Shown: positions 42,916 to 51,840, counted from the first letter of the stretch. The stretch is DNA of 64,000 nucleotides from Acidimicrobiales bacterium (GCA_028285495.1 JANQPB010000024.1:62001-126000), one strand, 5' to 3'. The notes: a model not told the origin generated them from the letters alone. Program-made: numbers and translations.

Positions 42916-43449
42916 ATGGACCAGCCAGAGCCGCCCTCCGGAACCCGGACCGGGTTCGACGTGTTGAACCCGCCGGCCGACCTCGGCGCGGCCAGGGCCC
43001 GACTCCGCTCGCTCGCCATCGGCGAGGTCGGTGCCGCTCCGATCCTGCACCTCGCCGGCGGCACCGGGGCCGAGGCGGTCGACGGGACGCCTGCGGTCGG
43101 GGCGGCCGGCGCCGTCCTGGCCGACATGGTGCTGTGGCGGACCGGCCGGGCCGACCTGGGTCGCCTGGCCGCCACCCTGTCGGCCGAGCGGCCGCTGTTC
43201 TTCCTGGAGCCCACCTCCGAGCTCGGCTGGCGGCGGGTCGCCCATCGCGCTGGTCGCCCGCTCTGGCGTCGGGCGGCCGGGCACGACTTCGAGCGCGACC
43301 TGCCGGTCGAGCTCCGGGTCGTCGGCCTGGTCGTCACCGACCTCGTGCGCTTCGGCACCGGCCTGGCCCGTGTCCGCAGCTACGCGATGGGGCGAGCCGA
43401 ACCGGTCGCCACCCTTGGCCGCCCGGACGGTGGCGCTAGCCCTCGATGA
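42916..43449 (+). CDS. Reduced SAM-methyltransferase-like protein
   Basis: 177 residues. It reads like a shortened class I methyltransferase: APILHLAGGTG resembles motif I (VLxLGCGTG), VLADMVLWRTG resembles the post-II strand, and ERPLFFLEPTSELGWRR with VRSYAMGRAEP matches the usual C-terminus. The region between motif I and the catalytic strand is only ~25 residues, far shorter than normal, and the acidic residue that binds the SAM ribose is not evident. It may be non-catalytic. TAGGCT is nine bases before the ATG. The 3' end overlaps the convergent cyclophilin gene by 14 bases. Confidence 0.55.
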   Translation: MDQPEPPSGTRTGFDVLNPPADLGAARARLRSLAIGEVGAAPILHLAGGTGAEAVDGTPAVGAAGAVLADMVLWRTGRADLGRLAATLSAERPLFFLEPTSELGWRRVAHRAGRPLWRRAAGHDFERDLPVELRVVGLVVTDLVRFGTGLARVRSYAMGRAEPVATLGRPDGGASPR

Positions 43450-44311
43450 TCTCGATCGAGTTGATGATCACGTCCTCGACCGGCTGATCGCCGGCTGCCG
43501 TCTCGACTCCCTGGATGGCCGTGGCGACGTCGAGGCCCTCGGTCACCTGGCCGAACAGCGAGTACTGGTTCGGCAGCGCCTCGCCGTCCGGTCCGGTCAC
43601 GATGAAGAACTGGGCGCCGGTGGTGCTCGGCGGGGTGCGCTTGGCCATCACCAGCGAGCCGAGCTGGTACTCGCCCGGCTCGGGGATCTCCTCGTCGATC
43701 GTGTAGCCGGGGCCGCCGGTACCAGGCGGATCGCCGGTCGGGTCGCCGCCCTGGATCACGAAGTCCTGGATGACCCGGTGGAACGTGGAGCCCTCGTAGT
43801 AGTGGTAGCGGGCGAGGTACACGAAGTTGTTGACGGTCAGCGGGGCCTGCGTCGGGTCGAGCTCGGCCACGATCTCCCCGGCGGTGGTGTCGAACACGGC
43901 GGTGTAGGTGGCGCCCTCGGTCAGGCAGTCGGGGGGTGGGGCCGGGAACTCGACCGTCCGCTCGGAGCTGCCGTCGGCCGCCGGGCAGGGGAGCGGCTCG
44001 GCCGCCGGCACCTCCTCGGCCTCGGCGGTGTCGTCGGCCGAGTCGGTGGCAGCGTCGTCACCTGCGCCCGCATCGTCGGTCGAGCCGGCGTCGTCGGTCG
44101 ACTCGGTCGTGTCGTCCGAGCCGGCGTCGGCGGTCTCGTCGTCGTCGCCCCCGGCGATCACGAACAGCGCGATGGCGGCCACCAGCACGACGCCGACGAT
44201 CGTGCCGATGTAGCCGTACTGGCGCATCCGGTCGCGCCGCTCGTCCTTCTCGATCTGCTCGATCTTCTGCTGACGGTTGGCCCGCTGGCGGGCCCGCTTC
44301 TCGGTAGCCAC
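43436..44311 (-). CDS. Membrane-anchored cyclophilin-type peptidyl-prolyl isomerase
   Basis: 291 residues. A basic N-terminus (KRARQRANRQQKIEQIEK), one membrane helix at ~38-57 (YIGTIVGVVLVAAIALFVIAG), an acidic Asp/Thr/Ala-rich linker at ~58-105, then a cyclophilin domain at ~130-290 with FHRVIQDFVIQGGDP, GTGGPGYTIDEE and SLFGQVTEGLDV. Two cysteines (CPAADGSS and PPDCLTE) bracket the domain start and could pair outside the membrane. It probably folds exported proteins. GTG at 44311, with TACCTT eight bases upstream on the coding strand. Confidence 0.88.
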   Translation of the reverse strand: MATEKRARQRANRQQKIEQIEKDERRDRMRQYGYIGTIVGVVLVAAIALFVIAGGDDDETADAGSDDTTESTDDAGSTDDAGAGDDAATDSADDTAEAEEVPAAEPLPCPAADGSSERTVEFPAPPPDCLTEGATYTAVFDTTAGEIVAELDPTQAPLTVNNFVYLARYHYYEGSTFHRVIQDFVIQGGDPTGDPPGTGGPGYTIDEEIPEPGEYQLGSLVMAKRTPPSTTGAQFFIVTGPDGEALPNQYSLFGQVTEGLDVATAIQGVETAAGDQPVEDVIINSIEIIEG

Positions 44312-44441
44312 GTCGCACCAAGGTAACGTCCCGGCCAACCGTTCGGGTCTCCGTCGTGGAGCTCGGGTCGCGGTCGGTTGCGTCCGGCCGGTGACACAAA
44401 ATGGGTCGGAGTGCGCGAGCGGCCGGCGGTAGCTTGAACGG

Positions 44442-45665
44442 GTGCCCCTCGTCGTCCAGAAGTTCGGTGGAACGTCGGTCGCCGATCCCGAGCGGATGCG
44501 GACCGTCGCCGACCACGTGGCCCGCTGCCGCCGCCGGGGTGACGACGTCGCCCTCGTCGTGTCGGCCATGGGCAAGGAGACCGACGAGCTGCTCCACATG
44601 GCGGCCCGGATCTCGGACAACCCGTCCGGCCGCGAGATGGACATGCTGATCACGGCCGGCGAGCGCAAGGCCGTGGCCCTCGTGTGCATGGCCCTCGAGG
44701 AGATGGGGGTGCCGGCCCGCTCGTTCACCGGCAGCCAGGCGGGTTTCAAGACCGACACCAACCACCGCAACGCCAAGATCCTGGAGATCACCCCGTTCCG
44801 GGTCTCCGAGACGCTCGAGGCCGGGGTCGTGCCGGTGGTGGCCGGGTCGCAGGGCGTCTCGACCGAGAACGACGTCACGTTCCTCGGCCGCGGCGGGAGC
44901 GACACCACCGCCGTCGCGCTGGCCCACGCCCTGGGGGCCGAGCTGTGTGAGCTCTACACCGACGTCAGCGGCGTGTTCACCGCCGACCCCCGCGTCGTTC
45001 CGTCGGCGACCAAGATGGCCTCGATCAGCTTCGACGAGATGCTGGAGATGACGGCGACCGGCTGCCCGAAGCCGGTGATGCGGTCGGTCGAGGTGGCCCA
45101 CAACCACCGGGTCCCCCTGCACGTGCGATCAGCCTTCACCTGGGAGCCGGGCACCCTGGTGATCGAGGAACCGGAGGAGTCCGAGATGGAACGCCCCATC
45201 ATCCGCGCCGTCACCCACGACCAGTCGGAGTCGAAGATCACCGTCACCGACGTGCCCGACAAGCCCGGCGTGTCGGCCACCCTCTTCCGGTCCCTGGCCG
45301 ACCGTGGCGTCAACGTCGACATGATCGTGCAGAACGTGTCGGAGCAGGGGCAGACCGACATCTCGTTCACCGTGCCGACCGAGCACCTGGCCGCCGCCGT
45401 CGAGGTGCTGGAGGGCGGCGTGCTGACCTCGCTCGGCGCCAGCGACATCCGGACCGACGAGACGATCGGCAAGGTCTCCGTTGTGGGGGCCGGGATGAAG
45501 TCCAACCCCGGCGTCGCGGCCACGATGTTCGAGACGCTGGCCAGCAACGGCATCAACATCGAGATGATCTCCACCTCGGCCATCCGCATCAGCTGCGTGG
45601 TCGAGAGCGAGCGGACCGAGGAAGCGGTCCAGCACCTCCACACGGCCTTCGGGCTCGACGGCTGA
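44442..45665 (+). CDS. lysC: Aspartate kinase, alpha subunit
   Basis: 407 residues. Kinase domain with VQKFGGTSVADPERM, FLGRGGSDTTAVALA and ELYTDVSGVFTADPR, followed by two ACT domains (DVPDKPGVSATLF and GAGMKSNPGVAATMF). It phosphorylates aspartate, the first step to Lys, Met, Thr and diaminopimelate, and is usually feedback-inhibited through the ACT domains. GTG start, with TAGCTT six bases upstream, so probably leaderless. The gene contains an internal ribosome site that should yield a separate beta subunit from 45186. asd follows after 18 bases. Confidence 0.95.
   Translation: MPLVVQKFGGTSVADPERMRTVADHVARCRRRGDDVALVVSAMGKETDELLHMAARISDNPSGREMDMLITAGERKAVALVCMALEEMGVPARSFTGSQAGFKTDTNHRNAKILEITPFRVSETLEAGVVPVVAGSQGVSTENDVTFLGRGGSDTTAVALAHALGAELCELYTDVSGVFTADPRVVPSATKMASISFDEMLEMTATGCPKPVMRSVEVAHNHRVPLHVRSAFTWEPGTLVIEEPEESEMERPIIRAVTHDQSESKITVTDVPDKPGVSATLFRSLADRGVNVDMIVQNVSEQGQTDISFTVPTEHLAAAVEVLEGGVLTSLGASDIRTDETIGKVSVVGAGMKSNPGVAATMFETLASNGINIEMISTSAIRISCVVESERTEEAVQHLHTAFGLDG
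45173..45179 (+). promoter_or_regulatory. Internal ribosome binding site within lysC
   Basis: GGAGGAG six bases before an in-frame ATG at 45186. It lies between the kinase and ACT domains, exactly where the beta subunit of alpha2beta2 aspartate kinases begins in Corynebacterium. Confidence 0.75.
45186..45665 (+). CDS. Aspartate kinase, beta subunit from an internal start
   Basis: 159 residues in the same frame as lysC, containing only the two regulatory ACT domains. The start MERPIIRAVTHDQSESKITV closely parallels the Corynebacterium glutamicum beta subunit, which begins with MEEAVL and has DKSEAKVTV. It would pair with the alpha subunit for lysine/threonine feedback control. The strong GGAGGAG upstream is unusual in this window, where many first genes look leaderless, which supports real use. 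Confidence 0.7.
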   Translation: MERPIIRAVTHDQSESKITVTDVPDKPGVSATLFRSLADRGVNVDMIVQNVSEQGQTDISFTVPTEHLAAAVEVLEGGVLTSLGASDIRTDETIGKVSVVGAGMKSNPGVAATMFETLASNGINIEMISTSAIRISCVVESERTEEAVQHLHTAFGLDG

Positions 45666-45683
45666 AGACGGGAGCACACAGCC

Positions 45684-46709
45684 ATGGCAGGACTGAACGT
45701 CGGCATCGTCGGAGCGACCGGGCAGGTCGGCGGCAAGATGCTGGAGATCCTCCGGGAGCGGCAGTTCCCGGTCGAGAACCTCCGGCTGTTCGCCTCGGCC
45801 CGATCGGCCGGACGCAAGATCCGCTGGAACGGGGCCGAGCACACCGTCGAGGACGCGGCCACCGCCGACTACACCGGGCTCGACGTGGTGTTGTTCTCGG
45901 CCGGCGGCGGCACCTCGAAGGAGCTGGCGCCGAGGGTGGCCGGCCAGGGCCCGGTCGTGATCGACAACTCGTCGGCCTGGCGGATGGACCCCGACGTGCC
46001 CCTGGTGGTGGCCGGCGTGAACGATGCCGAGGCCGCCAACCGCCCGAAGAACATCATCGCCAACCCGAACTGCACCACGATGGTGGCGATGCCGGTGCTG
46101 CGTCCGTTGCACGCCGAGGCCGGGCTCGAGGCGATGGTCGTCAGCTCGTACCAGGCGGTGTCCGGCTCCGGCGGGGCCGGGGTCGACGAGCTGACCGAGC
46201 AGGTGGCCAAGGGTGAGGACGCCTCGTCGCTGACCCACAGCGGCATGTCGGTCGAGCTGGGCCAGCCGAAGACCTACGTCGAGCCGATCGCCTACAACGC
46301 CCTGCCGTTTGCCGGTTCGCTGGTCGACGACGGGCTGGGCGAGACCAGCGAGGAGCAGAAGCTCCGGTTCGAGAGCCGCAAGATACTCGCCATCCCCGAG
46401 CTGGCGGTGTCGGGCACCTGTGTGCGGGTTCCCGTCTACACCGGGCACTCGCTGGCCATCAACGCCCGTTTCGCCAACCCGATCAGCCCCGAGCGGGCCA
46501 CCGAGCTGCTGGCGGCCACGCCGGACGTGGTGCTCGACGACGTGCCGACCCCGCTCAAGGCGGCCGGCATCGACCCGACGCTGGTCGGACGCATCCGGGC
46601 CGACGAGACCGTGTCGAACGGGCTCGCCCTGTTCGTGGTCGGCGACAACCTGCGCAAGGGAGCGGCGCTCAACGCCATCGAGATCGCCGAGGTCGTCGCG
46701 GCCGGCTGA
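45684..46709 (+). CDS. asd: Aspartate-semialdehyde dehydrogenase
   Basis: 341 residues. NADP-binding start VGIVGATGQVGGKM, catalytic cysteine in NPNCTTMVAMPVL, SYQAVSGSGGAGVDEL, and the substrate-binding VSGTCVRVPVYTGHS. It reduces aspartyl phosphate to aspartate semialdehyde, the branch point to lysine and to homoserine. It lies 18 bases after lysC with GGGAG ahead of the ATG, forming the standard lysC-asd operon. Convergent with the MazG-like gene. Confidence 0.95.
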   Translation: MAGLNVGIVGATGQVGGKMLEILRERQFPVENLRLFASARSAGRKIRWNGAEHTVEDAATADYTGLDVVLFSAGGGTSKELAPRVAGQGPVVIDNSSAWRMDPDVPLVVAGVNDAEAANRPKNIIANPNCTTMVAMPVLRPLHAEAGLEAMVVSSYQAVSGSGGAGVDELTEQVAKGEDASSLTHSGMSVELGQPKTYVEPIAYNALPFAGSLVDDGLGETSEEQKLRFESRKILAIPELAVSGTCVRVPVYTGHSLAINARFANPISPERATELLAATPDVVLDDVPTPLKAAGIDPTLVGRIRADETVSNGLALFVVGDNLRKGAALNAIEIAEVVAAG

Positions 46710-46716
46710 GCCGGCC

Positions 46717-46968
46717 TCAGGGCGGGTCGACGACGTAGCGGCGGGCGGCGTCCTCGAGCGACAGGTCGAGCTGGTTGGCCAGCGACGCCAGCCAGGCCAG
46801 CACGTCGCCGAGCTCGTGCAGCTGCTGGTCCGGCGTGCCCTTGCGCACCGCCTGGGCCAGCTCCCCGACCTCCTCACACAGCCAGGCCACCGTGGCCGGA
46901 CGCCCCCTGGCCCGGTCCTCGGCCCCGTAGAGCTCCTCCATCAACGCCTGGAACGCAGCCAACTCCAT
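46717..46968 (-). CDS. MazG-like nucleotide pyrophosphohydrolase
   Basis: 83 residues, a single MazG-like all-helical domain. The metal-binding EExxE appears in WLCEEVGELAQAV and the second ExxD in HELGDVLAWLASLAN. Such proteins hydrolyse non-canonical or excess NTPs. The ATG at 46968 is preferred: TACCGT lies seven bases upstream. A GTG nine bases earlier overlaps that element. The 3' end is seven bases from the end of asd. Confidence 0.83.
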   Translation of the reverse strand: MELAAFQALMEELYGAEDRARGRPATVAWLCEEVGELAQAVRKGTPDQQLHELGDVLAWLASLANQLDLSLEDAARRYVVDPP

Positions 46969-47026
46969 GGCCGGCACGGTACTGGCGACCGCCAGAGGAG
47001 CGGGTGGCCGCCGGGGCCGCGAGCGG

Positions 47027-47944
47027 TCAGCGGTCCGCCGCGGCGCCGTTGATCGGGTGGGTGCTGAGCAGGCGATCGTCGAGGTCGTGGCCCCGGCTGG
47101 CGGTCATGAGCCAGCCGATGGCCCTGGTCAGCACGGTGGCGGCCGGGCGGATGGCCAGCGGGTCGACGCCAGGCGGCATCGGTAGCCACATCATCGACCG
47201 GGCCCAGCCGGGCAACAGCCCGACGGCCCCGGCGGTGATGATGCCGTAGGCGCCGCGCAGCGCCAACGGCACCGGCGGCAACAGGAGGAACCGGATGGCC
47301 TCCCTGGCCTGGCGGTCGTACGAGCACTCGCTGCGGAACGACGCGATGCACGCATCGAGCTCGGCCCGGGTCTCGGGCACCTCCTCGGCGCCGAGGCGGC
47401 GGGCCAGGACGGCCATCTCGGCGACGTACCGGTCGCACTCGGCGTCGGTCAGCCGGCCCTCGCCGTAGCGGAGGTAGGCCCGCAGGAAGCTGTCGACCTC
47501 GGTGACGTGGACCCACAGCAGCAGGTGGGGGTCGTTGGCCGAGTAGGGGCGGCCATCGGGGGCGTGCCCGTTGACCCGGTCGTGGATCGCCCTGACCTGG
47601 GCCACCAGCCGATCGACGGTCTCGGTGCTGCCGAACGTGGTGCCGCCGACGAACCGGCCGGTCCGATGGAGCCGGCCCCAGGGGTCGTTCCGGTAGTCGG
47701 AGTGGTCGGCCACCCCGGCCATGGCCAGCGGATGCAGGGTCTGGAGCAGCAGGGCCCGGAGGCCGCCGATGAGCATCGCCGAGTCGCCGTGGACCCGCCA
47801 GGCGACGCTGGCCGGGCCGAAGAGCCCGGGATCGTCGACGCTGACCAGCTCGTCCGGCTCCAGGGCCTGGTCACCGGCGATGGCCCGGCGCAGGTAGCCG
47901 CCACCCAGCTCCCTGACGGCGGCGATGGCTTCGTCGACGATCAC
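47027..47944 (-). CDS. Oxygenase MpaB family protein (DUF2236)
   Basis: 305 residues, helical. Family blocks: SVAWRVHGDSAMLIGGLRALLLQTLHPLAMAGVADHS, DPWGRLHRTGRFVGGTTFGS, HLLLWVHVTEVDSFLRAY and the tail RLLSTHPINGAAADR. Conserved His, Arg and Trp residues are those of the haem-b-binding latex-clearing-protein/MpaB group, so a haem oxygenase or chaperone-like role is plausible. The GTG at 47944 is chosen because TACGCT lies seven bases upstream; an ATG further up (48034) would extend through that element. Confidence 0.85.
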   Translation of the reverse strand: MIVDEAIAAVRELGGGYLRRAIAGDQALEPDELVSVDDPGLFGPASVAWRVHGDSAMLIGGLRALLLQTLHPLAMAGVADHSDYRNDPWGRLHRTGRFVGGTTFGSTETVDRLVAQVRAIHDRVNGHAPDGRPYSANDPHLLLWVHVTEVDSFLRAYLRYGEGRLTDAECDRYVAEMAVLARRLGAEEVPETRAELDACIASFRSECSYDRQAREAIRFLLLPPVPLALRGAYGIITAGAVGLLPGWARSMMWLPMPPGVDPLAIRPAATVLTRAIGWLMTASRGHDLDDRLLSTHPINGAAADR

Positions 47945-48177
47945 GACCCCAAGCGTAGGAACCGGGAGCCCGGTGTGTGGCATCGGGTCGAGCGCACCAC
48001 GGGCTCCGATCGGCCGCCCGTGGGCAAAATCCACTCAATACCCCCGACGGAACGTGCCGATGGTTACCATCGACGGTGCTGATCGGGAGCCCGCCGCCAC
48101 CCGATCGCCGCCGTCGAGTCATCGAGAATGTAGATATCTCGTCAAGATCACGGCCGGCTGGTCCGATCGGCACCGTC

Positions 48178-49458
48178 ATGCCCTCGTTCTCCCTGCTCCG
48201 AACGATCCGCTCCTCCAGCGGGTACGAGGTGGTCGCCGCCGCCGTGGTTGCCACCGTGGCCCTGGCCCTCGTCGCCCTGCTGGTCCCCTCGACCGCCTCG
48301 GCCAGGACGCACTCGATCACGCTGCCGATCGACCCCGCATACCTCGACGACGTGTACTGGACCGACACCTGGGGCGCCCCACGCAGCGGCGGCCGCACCC
48401 ACATCGGTGTCGACATGATGGGCCCGAAGATGATCCCGCTGGTGGCTGCGGCCGACAGCGAGGTCACGTGGGGCCGCTTCAACAACGGCCGGGGCACGAT
48501 CGTCCGCCTGCGCGACGACGCGGGCTGGGAGTACCAGTACATCCACATCAACAACGACACCCCCGGTACCGATGACGGCAACGCCAGCTGCCGGCAGGCC
48601 CTGGCACCGAAGCTGTGCGAGACGATGGACGGCGACGGTGACCTCGAGCGGGGCATCCGCTTCGCCGCCGGCGAGCTCATCGGGTACCTGGGCGACAGCG
48701 GCAACGCCGAGTGGACCGCCCCCCACCTGCACTTCGAGATCTACCAGCCCGACGGCACCGGTGGCGTCGTGCCGATCAATCCGACCCCGTACGTCGATGC
48801 CGCCGTCGACGGGGCGGGCGTCGAGGTCGAGCAGGTCGGCCCGTTCGCCAACGCCGAGGTGGCGGCCAACGAGATCATCCGCCGGCTCGAGGGTCGCTCG
48901 GCCAGCTGGGAGGAGCGCCAGATCGTTGCCGCCGCCGTCGCCGATGGCGGTCTGGCCGGGGCCCTGGCCGAGATCATCGAGGGCAACCCGTCCGCGGCGA
49001 TGATCGACCGGCTCTACCTCGCCTTCTTCCAACGAGATCCGGACGACGACGGGCTCGAGCACTGGCTCGGCACCCGGGGAGACGGGCACCGGCTCGAGGA
49101 CATCGCCGAGTGGTTCGCCGAGTCGCAGGAGTTCCAGAACCGCTACGGCGGGACGGACTTCGGTGAGTTCCTCGACCGGCTGTACGTGCAGGTGCTCGGG
49201 CGGCCGTCCGACGCCGGGGGCAAGGCCTACTGGCTCGGCCTGTTGAACGGCGGCCAGGTCACCAGGGGGACGATCGTCGTCTACTTCACCGAGAGCGCCG
49301 AGCTGCGCCAGGTGGCCCAGTCGGGCAACGAGTTGATGGTCGTGCACAAGGCGCTCGGCTGGGACCGGCCGACGCCGGCCCAGGTGGATGCGTGGTCGAC
49401 GACCAGGGCCGGCACGTCGCTGGTCGACGCCATCGATGCCCTCATCGGGTCGGGCTGA
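48178..49458 (+). CDS. Secreted M23-family peptidase with DUF4214 domain
   Basis: 426 residues. Signal peptide or anchor at ~16-42 (hydrophobic, ending PSTASA). Peptidase M23/LytM-like domain at ~60-215 with the zinc ligands in GGRTHIGVDM (His75, Asp79) and HLHFEIYQPDG. Then a DUF4214 region at ~280-400 with two FxRxPDxxGxxYW-type repeats (FFQRDPDDDGLEHWLG and VLGRPSDAGGKAYWLG). DUF4214 occurs on secreted surface proteins, so this is probably a cell-wall endopeptidase held near the envelope. An ATG at 48178 fits the signal peptide. Confidence 0.85.
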   Translation: MPSFSLLRTIRSSSGYEVVAAAVVATVALALVALLVPSTASARTHSITLPIDPAYLDDVYWTDTWGAPRSGGRTHIGVDMMGPKMIPLVAAADSEVTWGRFNNGRGTIVRLRDDAGWEYQYIHINNDTPGTDDGNASCRQALAPKLCETMDGDGDLERGIRFAAGELIGYLGDSGNAEWTAPHLHFEIYQPDGTGGVVPINPTPYVDAAVDGAGVEVEQVGPFANAEVAANEIIRRLEGRSASWEERQIVAAAVADGGLAGALAEIIEGNPSAAMIDRLYLAFFQRDPDDDGLEHWLGTRGDGHRLEDIAEWFAESQEFQNRYGGTDFGEFLDRLYVQVLGRPSDAGGKAYWLGLLNGGQVTRGTIVVYFTESAELRQVAQSGNELMVVHKALGWDRPTPAQVDAWSTTRAGTSLVDAIDALIGSG

Positions 49459-49631
49459 GTCCCGGCCGACGACCACCGCCCGAGACGACGAAGCCCGCCG
49501 CCCCGGGGCGCCCGGTCGAACGTCGATTCGTCGTCGGGGAGGCCGGGCGACCGTGGAGTGGCCGGGCGCCACGCCCGGGGACCCTCGGCGTCAGTCGAAA
49601 GCTCCAGGTGAACCGCTCCGCAGTTCACACG

Positions 49632-49705
49632 TCGGGTTGGGGAGATTTGAACTCCCGACCTCCTCGTCCCGAACGAGGCGCGCTACCAACCTGCGCCACA
49701 ACCCG
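49632..49705 (-). tRNA. tRNA-Pro (anticodon CGG)
   Basis: Read on the minus strand, a seven-base acceptor stem CGGGTTG/CAACCCG, D arm GCGCAGGTTGGTAGCGC, anticodon arm CCTCG-TTCGGGA-CGAGG (anticodon CGG), and T arm GGGAG-TTCAAAT-CTCCC, with discriminator A. CCA is not encoded. It would read CCG, a frequent proline codon in this GC-rich sequence. Confidence 0.95.
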
Positions 49706-49786
49706 TTGTGGTGAACCGGCACACCGTGCCGATCCGGTCTTCGATCCTACCCGAACCGGTCGCCGGCCGGGCACGAGAATCTTCGC

Positions 49787-50218
49787 TCAGGTGGACGCCG
49801 GTTCGCCGGTCGGGTCGACGTCTGGCTCGGGCTCGCCCTCGAAGTACGAGCCGCCGCCGAGCAGGGCCTTCGACAGCCGCCGCAGCCGAAGCGAGTCGAG
49901 CGGCTTCAGCAGCCAGCCGTCCGACCGGGCCTCGCGGGCGATCCACACGTCGGCGTGACGGTCGAGCAGCAGCGCGACCGGGCGCGACTCGAGTCGCATC
50001 GCCCCCTCCTCCTGCTTGATCGCCAGGCAGGTGGCGATCCCGCCCATCGATCCGATCTGGAGATCGAGGATCACGAGATCGGGATCGCGCTCGAGGATCA
50101 CCGGGAGGACGTCGGCGCCACGGCGGACGCGAAGCACGTCGACGTCGTCGCTGGCTAAGGTGGCATCCACCTCGGCGAAGACGGAATCCGAGTCGGTGGC
50201 GAGAAGGACGACGGTCAC
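49787..50218 (-). CDS. Receiver-domain (response-regulator-like) protein
   Basis: 143 residues, a single receiver-like domain: VVLLATDSDSVFAEVDATL, phospho-acceptor Asp in DLVILDLQIGSMGG, and the conserved Lys in GWLLKPLDSLRL. The first acidic pair is ATDSD rather than DD. The C-terminal ~20 residues are acidic. GTG start with TAGTAT seven bases upstream. It is divergent from a STAS-domain gene, so the pair may belong to a partner-switching pathway. Confidence 0.75.
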   Translation of the reverse strand: MTVVLLATDSDSVFAEVDATLASDDVDVLRVRRGADVLPVILERDPDLVILDLQIGSMGGIATCLAIKQEEGAMRLESRPVALLLDRHADVWIAREARSDGWLLKPLDSLRLRRLSKALLGGGSYFEGEPEPDVDPTGEPAST

Positions 50219-50334
50219 GCCCTGAATACTACAAAGTCACGGCGTTGCCCCGGGGTGAAAGCTCGGTTGGGTCAGCCCGGCGCTACGATCGGAGACGTCG
50301 ACTCCGCGTCGACAAGAGGGGAGTTCCCATCCCG

Positions 50335-50694
50335 ATGCTCGAAATCCACGTTGAAGAGACCGAGTCCTACACGCTCTGTCGGCCCTCGGGCGAGCTCGAC
50401 GCCTACACCGTCGGCGCCTTCCGGGAATCGCTCTCCAAGCTGGCGGGTCACAGCCACCTCCTGATCGATCTCTCCGAGGTCCCGTTCATGGATTCGGCCG
50501 GCCTCGGCGCCCTCATCGGCGGCATTCGCCGGGCCCGCGAGGCCGACGGCGCCGTCGCCGTGGCCTGCACCCGTCCGGCTCTCACCCGGCTCCTCCACAC
50601 CACCGGCTTCGACCGGATCGTCCCGGTCACCGAGTCGGTCGAGGAGGCCGAGGAGGCCCTGCGCGACGGGCAGGGCGGCGAGCCTCCGGCCTAG
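50335..50694 (+). CDS. STAS-domain anti-sigma factor antagonist
   Basis: 119 residues, SpoIIAA/RsbV-like: GELDAYTVGAFRESL, then the phosphorylatable Ser54 in VPFMDSAGLGALIGG. It would bind and free a sigma factor from a serine-kinase anti-sigma factor; no such kinase is adjacent. AGGGGAG lies 12 bases before the ATG at 50335. The tail is Glu/Gly-rich. Confidence 0.88.
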   Translation: MLEIHVEETESYTLCRPSGELDAYTVGAFRESLSKLAGHSHLLIDLSEVPFMDSAGLGALIGGIRRAREADGAVAVACTRPALTRLLHTTGFDRIVPVTESVEEAEEALRDGQGGEPPA

Positions 50695-50727
50695 CGGTCG
50701 GCGGCCGGGATCCTGGAGCGACTCGGC

Positions 50728-51840
50728 CTAGCCACCCGCCCTGGCCTCGGCCAGCGGCGACGCCAACGGGTCGAGTGAACGGGCCAGCTCGCGCAGCCCG
50801 TCGAGGTCGTTGACCGGCACGAGCTGCTCGGGAAGCTGGACCATCGGCACGGCGCCGGACCGGTCGCCGCGAACCCGGTCGACCAACGGTCCGACGAGGG
50901 CCTGCTCCTGATCGGCCATCGTCCGGAGCTGGCGCAGGTTGACGGCCAGCGGCCGGGCCAGCCCGTCGAGCTCGTCGTCGTCCGGCCCGTCGGTCGAGGC
51001 GAACGGCAGCACCCGATTGACCACCAGCCCGTCGGCCCGTAAGTCGCGGCGCTCGAGGTTGTCGAGGATCCAGGCCGCCTCGTCGAGCCGGTCGGCCCGC
51101 GGGGCGGTGATCAGCAGGTAGGTCGTGCCCGGGCCGGCCAGGAGGGCGTCGATGTCTCGGGCCCGACGCTGGAAGCCGGCGTCCATGCCCTCGAAGTCGG
51201 CGAAGAAGGTGACGACGTCCTCGACCAGCGACGACCCGACCAGTCGGGCCAGCAACCGCATCGCCGCCCTCGATGCGGCCGTCATCGGTCGAAGCACGCC
51301 GATCCGGGGGGCGAGCACCGAGCGGTAGAGCCGGTGGTCGACGAAGCGACTGAGCCGGCCCGGGCTGTCGAGGAAGTCGAGCACGTGCCGGGACGGTGGG
51401 GTGTCGACGATGATCCGGTCGAAGCGGGGGTCCCGGTCGAGCTGGTGGAGGCGCTCGGCCGCCATGTACTCGTTGGTCCCCGACAGGGTGGTGGTCAGGT
51501 TCAGGAAGAGGCGGTTGCGGAGGATGCGCTCCGCCTGCTCGGGGCTCGAGGCCTCGGACTCGATGACCCGGCGGAACGTCAGCGCCGGGTCGAGCATCGC
51601 CGCCCACACCTCACCGGCTCCCTCGCCCGCTCCCTCGGCGCCGTCCCCGAGGTCGGACACCAGCGTCGGCTCGTTGGAGAGCTGGCCGCTCAACCCGAGG
51701 GCGTCGGCCAGGCGCCTCGCCGGGTCGATGGTGAGGACCATCACCCGCTCGCCCCGGTCGGCCAGGGCCAGCGCCAGCGCGGCCGACGTGGTGGTCTTGC
51801 CGACCCCGCCCGAGCCGAGGCACACCACGACCCGGCTCAC
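50728..51840 (-). CDS. ArsA/Get3-like ATPase, second of a pair
   Basis: 370 residues. Deviant Walker A SGGVGKTT with switch I near MVLTIDPARRLADALG, IIVDTPPSRHVLDFLD (Walker B/switch II) and the A-loop region GLVVNRVLPF. ATP-dependent dimeric ATPase of the SIMIBI class. It starts inside the stop of the upstream paralogue (ATGA), so the two probably form a heterodimer, as do the paired actinobacterial ArsA-like proteins (Rv3679/Rv3680 in M. tuberculosis), which also lie near a WhiB gene. A role in oxidative or metabolite stress rather than arsenite efflux is likely, since no arsB is seen. Confidence 0.87.
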   Translation of the reverse strand: MSRVVVCLGSGGVGKTTTSAALALALADRGERVMVLTIDPARRLADALGLSGQLSNEPTLVSDLGDGAEGAGEGAGEVWAAMLDPALTFRRVIESEASSPEQAERILRNRLFLNLTTTLSGTNEYMAAERLHQLDRDPRFDRIIVDTPPSRHVLDFLDSPGRLSRFVDHRLYRSVLAPRIGVLRPMTAASRAAMRLLARLVGSSLVEDVVTFFADFEGMDAGFQRRARDIDALLAGPGTTYLLITAPRADRLDEAAWILDNLERRDLRADGLVVNRVLPFASTDGPDDDELDGLARPLAVNLRQLRTMADQEQALVGPLVDRVRGDRSGAVPMVQLPEQLVPVNDLDGLRELARSLDPLASPLAEARAGG

